Counted from the first letter of the stretch, positions 24,602 through 33,182 are shown. The stretch: DNA of 64,000 nucleotides from Cryptosporangium phraense (GCF_006912135.1 NZ_VIRS01000028.1:31732-95731), one strand, 5' to 3'. The notes: generated by a model not told the origin, from the letters alone. A program made the numbers and translations.

Positions 24602-25702
24602 TCACTGCAGGCCGGCCGTCTTGCACGCCGCCTGGTAGTCGGCGGTGCAGATCTGGGCCACGGTGTAGAAGTTGTCCGCGACGACCGTCGTCTTGATGTT
24701 CTCCTTGGTGACCGGCACCGGGGTCAGGAGCACCGACGGCACGTCCTTCTTGCCGTTGTTCACCTTCGCGTCCGCGCCGGTGACCTCCTTGCCCTGGGCC
24801 AGCGCGACCGCGATCTCGGCGGCCTTCTCGGCCTCCGGCTTGATCGCCTTGTAGATCGTCATGTACTGGTCGCCGGCGACGATCCGCTGGATCGCCGCGA
24901 GCTCGGCGTCCTGGCCGGTGACCGGCGGGATCGGGCTGACGCCGGCGGCCTTCATCGCGGCGATCGCGCCACCGGCGGTGCCGTCGTTGGCGGCGTAGAC
25001 GCCGACGAACCCGGTCTTGCCGAGCTTCGAGATCTGGCCGTCCATGAACGTCTGGGCGTTCTCCGGCTTCCACTCCGGGGTGAAGTACGCGGTCGACGGC
25101 TGCGACGTGAAGCCCGAGGTCTTCAGGACCGACTCGGCGCCCTTGTTGAAGAGCTTCGCGTTGTTGTCGGTCGGCGAGCCGTTGATCTCGACGATGTTGC
25201 CGCTGGTCTTGCCGTCCTTCTTGAGCTTCTCGACCAGCGAGGTCGCCTGCAGGGCGCCGACCTTCTCGTTGTCGAACGAGATGTAGTAGTCGACGTCGGC
25301 TTTGGTCACGAGCCGGTCGTAGGAGATGACCGGGACCTTCTTGGCCGCGGCGGTGGTGACGATGCTCGCGGCGGCCTCGCCGTCGACCGGGTCGAGCACG
25401 AGGACCTTGGCTCCGTCGTTCAGCGCGGCCTCGGCCTGCTGCTGCTGCGTGTCGGTCTGCTGGTTGGCGTTGTTGTACACGACGGTGCAGTCCGAGCAGA
25501 GCGACTTGACCTTGGCCTCGAACAGCGGCTTGTCGAACTGCTCGTACCGGGTCGTCTGCGACTCCGGGAGCAGGAGGGCGATCTTGGCGTTGTCGCTGCT
25601 GCTGCCGGAGCTCGAGCTGTCGTCCGAGCTCTCACAGGCCGCCGCGCTGAGCGCCAGCAGCACGGCAGCGGCAACAGCGACGCCGCGACGCAGAGTGAAC
25701 AC
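24602..25702 (-). CDS. Xylose-type sugar-binding lipoprotein
   Basis: This 366-residue extracytoplasmic substrate-binding protein delivers sugar to the adjacent permease. It starts with a lipoprotein signal (TLRRG, hydrophobic core, lipobox LSAAAC), then a Ser/Asp-rich linker and a periplasmic-binding fold. The segment VPVISYDRLVTKADVDYYIS followed by FDNEKVG is typical of the XylF/ChvE group, so xylose or a related aldose is likely. GTG 25702 is chosen because of GGGAGG upstream and the compact signal peptide; an earlier in-frame start would spoil the signal. The gene is first in the operon. Confidence 0.9.
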   Translation of the reverse strand: MFTLRRGVAVAAAVLLALSAAACESSDDSSSSGSSSDNAKIALLLPESQTTRYEQFDKPLFEAKVKSLCSDCTVVYNNANQQTDTQQQQAEAALNDGAKVLVLDPVDGEAAASIVTTAAAKKVPVISYDRLVTKADVDYYISFDNEKVGALQATSLVEKLKKDGKTSGNIVEINGSPTDNNAKLFNKGAESVLKTSGFTSQPSTAYFTPEWKPENAQTFMDGQISKLGKTGFVGVYAANDGTAGGAIAAMKAAGVSPIPPVTGQDAELAAIQRIVAGDQYMTIYKAIKPEAEKAAEIAVALAQGKEVTGADAKVNNGKKDVPSVLLTPVPVTKENIKTTVVADNFYTVAQICTADYQAACKTAGLQ

Positions 25703-25752
25703 CAAACCTCCCGATGAGTGACGGTGAGCGGCACACACGGCCGCTGAACAGG

Positions 25753-25781
25753 ACACTCGTCTTGCCCCCTGGTTCTGTCAA
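25753..25781 (-). promoter_or_regulatory. Candidate promoter of the sugar ABC operon
   Basis: Read leftward, TTGACA (25781-25776) is followed after 17 bp by GAGTGT (25758-25753). Transcription would start about 45 nt before the binding-protein GTG. The divergent regulator has the same arrangement (TTGACAGAAC then GAGTAT), which strengthens the call. The -10 hexamer is poor. Confidence 0.5.
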
Positions 25782-25822
25782 GGAACACCCATAACGGTTT
25801 GGTTTCGTCATGGACACGACAC

Positions 25823-25838
25823 TTACCTGTATCGGTAA
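25823..25838. promoter_or_regulatory. Candidate operator TTACC-N6-GGTAA
   Basis: A perfect 5-bp inverted repeat with a 6-bp spacer sits between the two divergent promoters of the sugar operon and the ROK gene. It is a candidate binding site for the ROK regulator. Only the symmetry and position support this. Confidence 0.35.
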
Positions 25839-25901
25839 AGCGGGCGAAAGCCCCGAAGCATGTAACCAGTGGGACGTCTGATCACTCGGTTTTGACGTCA
25901 G

Positions 25902-25930
25902 TTGACAGAACTCGCGACACGCCCGAGTAT
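25902..25930 (+). promoter_or_regulatory. Candidate promoter of the ROK regulator gene
   Basis: TTGACA (25902-25907) and GAGTAT (25925-25930) are 17 bp apart. The expected transcription start falls at or next to the ATG at 25937, suggesting a leaderless mRNA. No ribosome-binding site precedes that ATG, in agreement. Confidence 0.5.
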
Positions 25931-25936
25931 GCCCGC

Positions 25937-27115
25937 ATGACTGACCAGGAGTCAGGCGTCACCGGCCTCGGCGGCAACCAGCGCCGCTTGGCCGATGCCC
26001 TGAGGGCAATGGGGCCCAGCACCCGCGCGGACTTGGCGACCGCGACGGGTCTCTCCAGAGCTACCGTATCCACTACCCTGAGTGATCTTGCGGACCTCGG
26101 GCTCGTCGTCGAGCCCGGCGGAACCGCACCGGCGGGGCCGGCCGGTGGACGGCCCGCGGCGGTCGTCCAGCTGGCTCCGGGCGCCGGAGTGGTGGCCGGG
26201 GTCGACATCGGGCGCAGGCACGTGAACGTCGCCGTCGCCGACCTGGCCCACACGGTCATCGCCGAGCGCGGCGAGCGGCTCCGGCCGGACGAGGAGCACA
26301 CCGCGTCGGTGATGCTCGACCGCGCGGCCGCGTTGGTCGTGGCCGCGGTCGAGGAGTCCGGGCACACGCTGGCCGACGTGATCGGCGTCGGGCTCGGGCT
26401 GCCCGCGCCGGTCGTCAGCGGCACCGGGTTGCTCGGGGCGTCGAACATCCTGCCCGCGTGGGCCGGTCTGGCGCCGTCGCTGGAGCTCGGCGAGCGGCTG
26501 TCGCTGCCGGTCCACGTCGAGAACGACGCCAACCTCGGAGCGCTCTCCGAGCACACCTGGGGCGCCGGGCGCGGCAGCGACGCGCTGGTCTACCTGAAGC
26601 TCGGCACCGGCATCGGCGGCGGTCTGGTGATCGACGGACACCTGTTCCGCGGGATCTCCGGCACCGCGGGCGAGATCGGCCACCTCAGCCTCGACGCGGC
26701 CGGCGACGTCTGCCGCTGCGGCAACCGCGGCTGCCTGGAGCTGGTCGCCGGTGGCGCGGCCCTGGTGTCGATCCTCGGCCGCGGCCGGCCCGAGATCCGT
26801 TCCCTGGCCGACGTCGTCCAGCTGGTCGCCGAGGGTGACGCGCCGTGCCGGCGGCTGGTCGCGGACGCCGGGTCCTCGATCGGGGTGGCGCTGGGCGGGC
26901 TGGTGAACCTGATAAACCCGGACCGGGTCGTCGTGGGTGGGGAGCTGGCGGCCACCGGCCAGGTGCTGCTCGACCCGCTGCGCCACGCGCTCGGCCGCTC
27001 GGCGGTGCCGAGCGCGGTCGAGGCGGTGAACGTCGTGCAGGGGACGCTGGGCGACCGGGCCGAAGCCCTGGGAGCAGTAGCCCTGGTACTCCGCGAACCG
27101 TCACCCAGCCGCTGA
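25937..27115 (+). CDS. ROK-family transcriptional regulator
   Basis: This 392-residue protein has an N-terminal winged-helix domain (about residues 12-65, with TRADLATATGLSRATVSTTL) fused to a sugar-kinase-like ROK domain. The latter shows VAGVDIGRRHVNVAVADL, GTGIGGGLVIDGHLFRG and GEIGH. The zinc-binding CRCGNRGCLE motif is present. It is divergent from the xylose-type ABC operon, as XylR-type repressors usually are, so it probably represses that operon until sugar binds. The start ATG is likely leaderless. The same frame is open for 138 bp upstream but without a better start. Confidence 0.92.
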   Translation: MTDQESGVTGLGGNQRRLADALRAMGPSTRADLATATGLSRATVSTTLSDLADLGLVVEPGGTAPAGPAGGRPAAVVQLAPGAGVVAGVDIGRRHVNVAVADLAHTVIAERGERLRPDEEHTASVMLDRAAALVVAAVEESGHTLADVIGVGLGLPAPVVSGTGLLGASNILPAWAGLAPSLELGERLSLPVHVENDANLGALSEHTWGAGRGSDALVYLKLGTGIGGGLVIDGHLFRGISGTAGEIGHLSLDAAGDVCRCGNRGCLELVAGGAALVSILGRGRPEIRSLADVVQLVAEGDAPCRRLVADAGSSIGVALGGLVNLINPDRVVVGGELAATGQVLLDPLRHALGRSAVPSAVEAVNVVQGTLGDRAEALGAVALVLREPSPSR

Positions 27116-27146
27116 GCCGGCCGGCTGGCCTGGCCTGGCCCGGAAT

Positions 27147-27204
27147 GTGGAACTTCGGGCCGGTCGGGGCCTGCTCAAAATTCCACCGTCTCCCGAAGTT
27201 CCAC
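27147..27204. repeat. Hairpin repeat, copy 1 (downstream of ROK gene)
   Basis: GTGGAACTTCGGG (27147-27159) is the exact reverse complement of CCCGAAGTTCCAC (27192-27204), and a third related half-site ends AAATTCCAC at 27186. The stretch 27150-27186 matches copy 2 at 28233-28269: both begin GAACTTCGGGCCGGTCGG, end AAATTCCAC, and are 37 bp long. It probably forms a terminator after the ROK gene, but the shared sequence points to a dispersed repeat. Confidence 0.65.
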
Positions 27205-27292
27205 GCTTTCCGCCGTCCCCACCCGCCCTGATTGTCCACAGCGGGCCGACTCGGACCGACGATCCCCGGTCGATTCGACCACTCTTCGCGGC

Positions 27293-28225
27293 GTGTCGGA
27301 CAAGATCGGGTGGCCTGCGCTCGCACAGCGGCAGGCGGGCGCCATTTCTCGCGCCCAACTCTTCGCCCACGGCGTCACCCGGGCCACCATTTCTGCGCAT
27401 CTGGTCGGGGGCCGCTGGCAGCGCCCGATTCCGGGCGTGCTGGTGACCTTCACCGGGCCCTTGCCTGCGCCGACGAGGGAGTGGGTCGCGCTGCTTCATG
27501 CTGGCGAAGGGGCGCTGCTCAGCCATCGGACCGCCGGAGCGCTCTGGCGGCTGCTGCCCGAGCGTGCCCGGTATCCGATCCACGTCCTGATCCCGGCCGA
27601 TCGCCGAGTTCGATCCCGACGAGGCATCGTCGTTCACCGGACCCGCGTGCCCGCCGAGCCAGTGGGATCTCCACCCCGCACCGGCGCGGCCCGTACCGCT
27701 ATCGACCTCTGTGCGCGCGCGAAGAATCTGACGGAGATCGCCGGCATTCTCGGACAACTCGCTCAGTGTCAGCCGGACGCGATTGAGACGGCTCGAAACC
27801 TGCTGGCGGTGGCCCCCACACTTCCGCGACGAGCGGACATCGCCGCCGTGCTCGATGACGTCGCTGGTGGCGCACACTCCGCGCTGGAATGGCACTACCT
27901 GGTCGATGTCGAACGGGCTCACGGTCTGCCGACCGGCGATCGCCAGCGCCCTCTGGGCGGCAGCAGGCAGGACGTCCACCACCGCGAGTACCGGACGACG
28001 GTCGAGCTGGATGGCCGGGTGGTGCATCAGCCGAGCCGCGCCGCATGGCATGACCGGGCTCGCGACAACGCGGCCGCCTCCCGGGGCGAGATGACTCTGC
28101 GGTACGGCTGGGCAGACGTCCGCGACCGACCCTGCGCGGTTGCGGCCGAGGTCGCGGCGGTATTACGCGTCGGTGGCTGGCCGGGCGGCCTGCGTCGTTG
28201 CGGGTCTGTTTGCCGCGTCAGCTAG
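27293..28225 (+). CDS. AbiEi-antitoxin-like / DUF559 nuclease-fold protein
   Basis: This 310-residue protein has an N-terminal winged-helix region resembling the AbiEi antitoxin N-terminal domain (QAGAISRAQLFAHGVTRATI, then RWQRPIPGVLV). A middle domain follows, with GALWRLLPERARYPIHVLIP. The C-terminal restriction-like fold of the DUF559/Vsr type shows YRTTVELDGR, HDRARDNAAASRGEM and LRYGWADV. The E-x-D-G motif fits a PD-(D/E)xK nuclease core. Such fusions are common orphan genes in actinobacteria and no AbiEii toxin gene lies next to it. The start is GTG 27293. Hairpin repeats flank it on both sides. Function unproven. Confidence 0.75.
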   Translation: MSDKIGWPALAQRQAGAISRAQLFAHGVTRATISAHLVGGRWQRPIPGVLVTFTGPLPAPTREWVALLHAGEGALLSHRTAGALWRLLPERARYPIHVLIPADRRVRSRRGIVVHRTRVPAEPVGSPPRTGAARTAIDLCARAKNLTEIAGILGQLAQCQPDAIETARNLLAVAPTLPRRADIAAVLDDVAGGAHSALEWHYLVDVERAHGLPTGDRQRPLGGSRQDVHHREYRTTVELDGRVVHQPSRAAWHDRARDNAAASRGEMTLRYGWADVRDRPCAVAAEVAAVLRVGGWPGGLRRCGSVCRVS

Positions 28226-28228
28226 GAG

Positions 28229-28270
28229 GTGTGAACTTCGGGCCGGTCGGACCGAGCCCGAAATTCCACG
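28229..28270. repeat. Hairpin repeat, copy 2 (between convergent genes)
   Basis: GAACTTCGGGC pairs with GCCCGAAATTC (one mismatch), enclosing a second perfect stem CGGTC-G-GACCG. It begins 3 bp after the AbiEi-like gene stop and touches the TAG of the convergent RNA methyltransferase, so it is well placed as a two-way terminator. It shares its first 18 bp and last 9 bp exactly with copy 1. Confidence 0.7.
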
Positions 28271-29680
28271 CTAACTGCGGATCAGGGTGCCTACACATTC
28301 GACGTGGTGGGTCATGGGGAAGGCGTCGAAGGCTCGGACCCGCTGCAAGGCGTAGCCCACTTCGGCGAACGTCGCCACGTCCCGGGCGAACGCGGCCGGG
28401 TCGCAGGCCACGTACGCGATCGCGCGCGGCGACCGAGACGCCACCGCCCGAACCACCGCGGCGCCGGCCCCCGAGCGAGGCGGGTCGAGCACCACCAGGT
28501 CGACCGGTTCCGGCAGCCCGGACGACAGCGCGGAATCCACCCGGCCCACGACCACCGACGCCCAGGGCGTGTCGCGGAGATTGCGGCGGGCGTCGTCGCA
28601 GGCGCCCCGGTCGGACTCCACGGCCACTACCCGCCCGTACTCCCCCACCGCGGACGCCAGGACCCCGGCGAACAGCCCGGCGCCGGCGTAGAGGTCGAGC
28701 ACGGACTCCCCCGGCTGCGGGGCCAGCGCCTCGGTGACCGCGGTGACCAGCGCGTCCGGGGCCGCCGGGTGAACCTGCCAGAAACCGTCGGCGCGCACCA
28801 GCCAGCGCCGGCCGGCCGCGACCTCGCGCACCCGCCGGTGACCGCGCACCGAGTCGGCCCCGGCCTTCACCACGGCGACCGTCTCGGGCAGCTCCTCCGG
28901 CAGCTCGACCACCACCGTCCGCTCCCGCCGAGAATCCCGCCGATCCCGCCGATCCCGCCCCCGGCCACCGCCGCCGTCCCGGCCGCGCCCTCCGCCGTCC
29001 CGGCCGCGGCCGGAGCCCGCGCCACCGCCGCGGCCAACGCGGCCCTCGGACGGCGCCTCCAGCACCACCGCGTCGTCTCCGGCCGCGGACGCCACGGCCT
29101 CCACGCTGCCCACCCCCGGCCAGCCCAGGTGCGTGACCCCGATCGCATCGATCCGCGGATCGGCGATCGGGCAGCTCTCCACCGGCAGCACCGCCCGCGA
29201 CCGGTGCGGATGCAAACCCGCCCGCCCGGCCGCGTCCACCGCGAACCGCACCCGCGTCCGCCACCCCAGCGACCCGCCCGGCAGCTCCTCCACGCCCGCG
29301 AAGACCTCCGCGACCGACGACGCCGACAACCCGCCCAGCCGGACCAGCTGCTCCTCCACCACCGACGCCTTCAGCGCCCGCTGCGCGGCCGGCGACGCGT
29401 GCTGCAGGTCGCACCCCCCGCACCCGCCCGGGTGCGCGTACGGGCACGGCGGCTCGACCCGCGACTCCGACGCCCGCAGCACCGACACGGCGTCGGCCCG
29501 GCAGAACGACCCACCGCGGTCCTCGGTGACCCGCGCCACCACCCGCTCGCCCGGCAGCGCGTGACGCACGAACACGACGCGCCCGGCGTGCCGCCCCACG
29601 CAGTGGCCGCCGTGCGCGATCGACTCGACGTCCAGTTCGAACTCGGTGCCCACCCAGGACGTCACCACGGACTCGGTCAC
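28271..29680 (-). CDS. TrmA/RlmD-family RNA (uracil-C5) methyltransferase with RG-rich insertion
   Basis: This 469-residue protein has an N-terminal TRAM RNA-binding domain (residues 8-70), Fe-S cysteines C79, C87, C90 and C170 (CPYAHPGGCGGC and ESCPI), a SAM site VLDLYAGAGLF near 328-338, and the catalytic CDP segment YVACDPAAFARD. Members methylate U in tRNA or 23S rRNA. Residues 214-252 form an unusual Arg/Gly/Asp-rich insertion, encoded by short tandem repeats. The target base is not predictable. GTG 29680 overlaps the APC-transporter stop by 4 bp, so the genes are coupled. Confidence 0.9.
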   Translation of the reverse strand: MTESVVTSWVGTEFELDVESIAHGGHCVGRHAGRVVFVRHALPGERVVARVTEDRGGSFCRADAVSVLRASESRVEPPCPYAHPGGCGGCDLQHASPAAQRALKASVVEEQLVRLGGLSASSVAEVFAGVEELPGGSLGWRTRVRFAVDAAGRAGLHPHRSRAVLPVESCPIADPRIDAIGVTHLGWPGVGSVEAVASAAGDDAVVLEAPSEGRVGRGGGAGSGRGRDGGGRGRDGGGGRGRDRRDRRDSRRERTVVVELPEELPETVAVVKAGADSVRGHRRVREVAAGRRWLVRADGFWQVHPAAPDALVTAVTEALAPQPGESVLDLYAGAGLFAGVLASAVGEYGRVVAVESDRGACDDARRNLRDTPWASVVVGRVDSALSSGLPEPVDLVVLDPPRSGAGAAVVRAVASRSPRAIAYVACDPAAFARDVATFAEVGYALQRVRAFDAFPMTHHVECVGTLIRS

Positions 29681-31737
29681 GACGACGACCCCGATCCGGT
29701 CGACTCCGGCTCCCGGGCCGACGGCGAGGGGCCGGCCGGCGGGCGCGCATCCGTGTGCAGACCACGACGAACCGCCCCGGGCCCCACCACCCGATCGGCC
29801 CGATCCGGATCCCGGCCCTCGGTCGACTGCAACTGCCACGGCACCGACGTCACCATCACGCCCGGCTCGAACAACAGCCGCCCCTTCAACCGCAGCGCGC
29901 TCTGGTTGTGCAACAGGTGCTCCCACCAGTGCCCGACCACGTACTCGGGGATGAACACCGTGACGACGTCCCGCGGCGAGTCCCGCCGCAGCGAGTGCAC
30001 GAACTCGAGGATCGGCCGGGTGATCTCCCGGAACGGCGACTCCACCACGGTCAGCGGCAGCGAGATCCCCCGCCGGTCCCAGTCTTCCTGCAGCGAGCGC
30101 GTCGACTGGTCGTCCACGTTCACGGTCACGGCGGTCAGCGTGTCCGGCCGCGTCGCCTTCGCGTAGGCCAGCGCCCGCAGCGTCGGCTGATGGAGCGTCG
30201 AGACGAGCACGACCGCGTGGTTGCGGGACGGGAGGATCGGCTTCTCCTCGGTCGGCCGCAGCTCCTCGGCGACCCGCGTGTAGTGCTTCCGGATCGCCAG
30301 CATCAACACGTACATGAACGCCATTGCGACGATCGCGATCCACGCACCCTGGGTGAACTTCGTGGCCAGCACGATGATCAGCACGGTTCCGGTCATCACC
30401 AGGCCGAACGCGTTGATCGCCTGCGACCGGCGCATCCGCCGCCGGACGACGCCGTCCCGCTCGACCCGCAGCAGCCGGTTCCAGTGCCGCACCATCCCGA
30501 TCTGCGAGAGCGTGAACGAGACGAACACCCCGACGATGTAGAGGTGGATCAGCGCGCTGGGGTCGGCCTTGAACGCGATCAGCAGGATGCCCGCGGCCAC
30601 CGCGAGGAACAGGATCCCGTTGCTGAACGCCAGCCGGTCACCCCGGGTGTGCAGCTGACGGGGCAGGTACCGGTCCTGGGCCAGGATCGAGCCGAGCACC
30701 GGGAACCCGTTGAACGCGGTGTTCGCGGCCAGCACCAGGATCAGCGCGGTCATGATCGTGACGAAGTAGAACCCGGGCGTGAACCCGGCGAAGATCGCCT
30801 CGCCCAGCTGCGCGACCACGGTCTTCTGCACGTAGCCGGCCGGTGCGCCGGCCAGCTGGGTGGCCGGGTTCTCCACGTACTGCAGGCCGGTCAGCCGGGC
30901 CAGCCAGATCATGCAGAGCATCATCGCGATCGAGATCAGACCGAGCAGGAGCAGCGTGGTCGCCGCGTTCTTGCTCTTCGGCTTCCGGAACGCCGGCACC
31001 CCGTTGGAGATCGCCTCCACCCCGGTCAGCGCCGCACACCCGGACGAGAACGCCCGGGCCAGCAGGAACACCAGCCCGACCCCGGCCAGCGTCTCTTCAC
31101 CGTGGAACTGGAAGCCGGCGCTCTCGGCCCGGACCGTGTCGTCGAGCACGAAGATCTTGAACAGGCCCCACAGCACCATGCCGAAGATCGCGATCATGAA
31201 GCCGTAGGTCGGGATCGCGAACGCCACCCCGGACTCCCGGACGCCCCGCAGGTTCAGCGACGTCAGGATGGCCACGACCAGCACCGCGAGCAGCTCCTGG
31301 TGCCCGTCCAGGGCCGGTACCGCGGACGCCAGGTTGTCGACGCCGGAGGCCACCGACACGGCGACCGTCAGCACGTAGTCGACGAGCAGCGCGCTGGCCA
31401 CGACCAGCCCGAACCCGGGCCCGAGGTTGGTGTTGACGACCTCGTAGTCGCCGCCGCCGGACGGGTACGCGTGCACGTTCTGCCGGTACGACGCGACGAC
31501 GGTCAGCAGCACGACGACCACCGCCAGCCCGATCCAGGGCGACAGGTGGTACGTGGCCAGACCGGCCGCGCTCAGCGTCGCGAAGATCTCGGCCGGTGCG
31601 TAGGCCACCGACGACAGGGCGTCGGAGGCGAACACCGGGAGCGCCACTCGCTTCGGAAGGAGCGTCTCGGCAAGCTTGTCGCTCCGGAGCGCCCGTCCGA
31701 TGACGAGGCGCTTGAACACGGACGTCGGGGACGGCAC
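29677..31737 (-). CDS. APC-family amino acid/potassium permease
   Basis: This 686-residue membrane protein starts PSPTSVFKRLVIGRALRSDK and then shows about 12 hydrophobic helices. LPVFASDALSSVAYAPAEI and AYPSGGGDYEVVN are typical of the actinobacterial APC branch that sits next to ceoBC. The C-terminal 200 residues form a soluble domain with a USP/YbdK-like alpha/beta pattern, ending in a Pro/Ser-rich tail. Divergence from ceoB-ceoC, TrkA-type potassium regulators, suggests a link to potassium or cation-coupled uptake. The frame extends upstream of GTG 31737, but homologues start at this motif. Confidence 0.87.
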   Translation of the reverse strand: MPSPTSVFKRLVIGRALRSDKLAETLLPKRVALPVFASDALSSVAYAPAEIFATLSAAGLATYHLSPWIGLAVVVVLLTVVASYRQNVHAYPSGGGDYEVVNTNLGPGFGLVVASALLVDYVLTVAVSVASGVDNLASAVPALDGHQELLAVLVVAILTSLNLRGVRESGVAFAIPTYGFMIAIFGMVLWGLFKIFVLDDTVRAESAGFQFHGEETLAGVGLVFLLARAFSSGCAALTGVEAISNGVPAFRKPKSKNAATTLLLLGLISIAMMLCMIWLARLTGLQYVENPATQLAGAPAGYVQKTVVAQLGEAIFAGFTPGFYFVTIMTALILVLAANTAFNGFPVLGSILAQDRYLPRQLHTRGDRLAFSNGILFLAVAAGILLIAFKADPSALIHLYIVGVFVSFTLSQIGMVRHWNRLLRVERDGVVRRRMRRSQAINAFGLVMTGTVLIIVLATKFTQGAWIAIVAMAFMYVLMLAIRKHYTRVAEELRPTEEKPILPSRNHAVVLVSTLHQPTLRALAYAKATRPDTLTAVTVNVDDQSTRSLQEDWDRRGISLPLTVVESPFREITRPILEFVHSLRRDSPRDVVTVFIPEYVVGHWWEHLLHNQSALRLKGRLLFEPGVMVTSVPWQLQSTEGRDPDRADRVVGPGAVRRGLHTDARPPAGPSPSAREPESTGSGSSS

Positions 31738-31840
31738 GGCGCTAGCGTACGTCTCGGGACCCCATCGATACGCGGCGCCCGGTACACCCGTGTAGCGTCC
31801 ACCGCAGTCGGCCCGTACAGGCTCGGAGGGACTACCCGAG

Positions 31841-32509
31841 GTGCACATCGTCATCATGGGCTGCGGCCGGGTGGGCTCCACGCTCGCGCACAGCCTGGAG
31901 AAGCGCGGGCACACGGTGGCCGTCATCGACCAGAACCCCGACGCGTTCCGCCGCCTCGGCCCCAATTTCGTCGGTTCCACGGTCACCGGCGTCGGCTTCG
32001 AGCGCCGCACGCTGGAGGAGGCCGGCATCGAGCGGGCCGACGCGTTCGCGGCCGTGAGCAGCGGCGACAACTCGAACATCATCTCGGCCCGGCTGGCCCG
32101 CGAGACGTTCGGCGTGCAGCGGGTCGTCGCCCGCATCTACGACCCCCGCCGGGCCGCGGTCTACGAGCGCCTCGGCATCCCGACCGTGGCCACCGTCCGC
32201 TGGACGTCCGACCAGGTGCTGCGGTCGCTGCTCCCGGAGAGCGCGACCGAGGTCTGGCGCGACCCGTCCGGCACCGTGGTCATGATCGAGCCGCCGCTGC
32301 ACCCGGGCTGGCTCACGCACAAGATCTCCGACCTGGAGGACGCGACCGGCTTCCGGGTCGCGTACCTGACCCGGTTCGGTGTCGGGCACCTGTGCAGTCA
32401 GTCCACGGTGATCCAGGAGGGCGACCGGATCTTCCTGCTGACCACCGAGGGGCAGGTCGGGAAGGTCAGCGAGATCGCCGGGTCGGCTCCGACCGAGAGG
32501 AACCACTGA
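31841..32509 (+). CDS. ceoB: TrkA-family potassium uptake regulatory protein CeoB
   Basis: This 222-residue RCK protein has an NAD-binding RCK_N domain (MGCGRVGSTLAHSLEKRGH, then VIDQNPDAF) and a C-terminal RCK_C domain. Such proteins gate Trk/Ktr-type or related cation transporters by sensing nucleotides. The GTG start at 31841 gives the canonical N-terminus. Only 1 bp separates it from ceoC, so the two form an operon, and the 103-bp gap to the divergent APC gene holds both promoters. Confidence 0.92.
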   Translation: MHIVIMGCGRVGSTLAHSLEKRGHTVAVIDQNPDAFRRLGPNFVGSTVTGVGFERRTLEEAGIERADAFAAVSSGDNSNIISARLARETFGVQRVVARIYDPRRAAVYERLGIPTVATVRWTSDQVLRSLLPESATEVWRDPSGTVVMIEPPLHPGWLTHKISDLEDATGFRVAYLTRFGVGHLCSQSTVIQEGDRIFLLTTEGQVGKVSEIAGSAPTERNH

Positions 32510-32510
32510 C

Positions 32511-33182
32511 ATGCGCGTCGCGATCGCCGGGGCCGGCAACGTGGGCCGCTCGGTGGCCAACGAACTCGTCGAGAACGGCCACCACGTCCTGCTGATCGAC
32601 CGTGACCCGCGCCAGATGCGCAGCCACCTCGTCCCCGAGGCCGAGTGGGTGCTCGCCGACGCCTGCGAGCTCGCGTCGCTCGACGAGGCCGGCCTGGCCG
32701 GGTGTGACGTCGTGGTGGCCGCGACCGGCGACGACAAGGTCAACCTGGTCGTGTCGCTGCTGGCCAAGACCGAGTTCGCGGTCGGTCGGGTGGTGGCCCG
32801 GGTGAACCGGGCCGAGAACGAGTGGCTGTTCAACGACCAGTGGGGCGTCGACGTCTCGGTCAGCAAGCCGCGGCTGATGGCGGCGCTGGTCGAGGAGGCG
32901 GTCACGGTCGGCGACCTCGTCCGGCTGATGTCGTTCCGGCAGGGCCAGGCCAACCTGGTCGAGATCACGCTGGCCGGCGACGCGCCCTACGTCGGGCGTC
33001 CGCTGCGCGAGGTGCCGATCCCGTCCGACGCGGCCCTGGTCGCGATCCTGCGCGGGGCCCGGGTGCTGGTCCCGACGCCGGACGACCCGCTCGAGGCAGC
33101 CGACGAGCTGATGTTCCTCTGCCCGCCCGACGCCGAGGACCGCCTGCACGCGGTCGTCAGCGGCGACGGGTCAGCGGACTGA
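32511..33182 (+). CDS. ceoC: TrkA-family potassium uptake regulatory protein CeoC
   Basis: This 223-residue RCK protein is paralogous to CeoB. The glycine-rich nucleotide loop IAGAGNVGRSVANELVENGH and acidic LLIDRDP are at the N-terminus. The RCK_C domain is at about residues 140-215 (LVEITLAGDAPYVGRPLREV). CeoB and CeoC are thought to act together. Its 3' end overlaps the convergent DUF3159 gene by 12 bp. Confidence 0.92.
   Translation: MRVAIAGAGNVGRSVANELVENGHHVLLIDRDPRQMRSHLVPEAEWVLADACELASLDEAGLAGCDVVVAATGDDKVNLVVSLLAKTEFAVGRVVARVNRAENEWLFNDQWGVDVSVSKPRLMAALVEEAVTVGDLVRLMSFRQGQANLVEITLAGDAPYVGRPLREVPIPSDAALVAILRGARVLVPTPDDPLEAADELMFLCPPDAEDRLHAVVSGDGSAD

Noticed and set aside
29755..32595. 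Long open frame antisense to the APC transporter and running into ceoB
   Set aside because: Composition is dominated by Arg, His, Gln, Asp and Pro, as expected for a shadow frame; the opposite strand encodes a clear membrane transporter.
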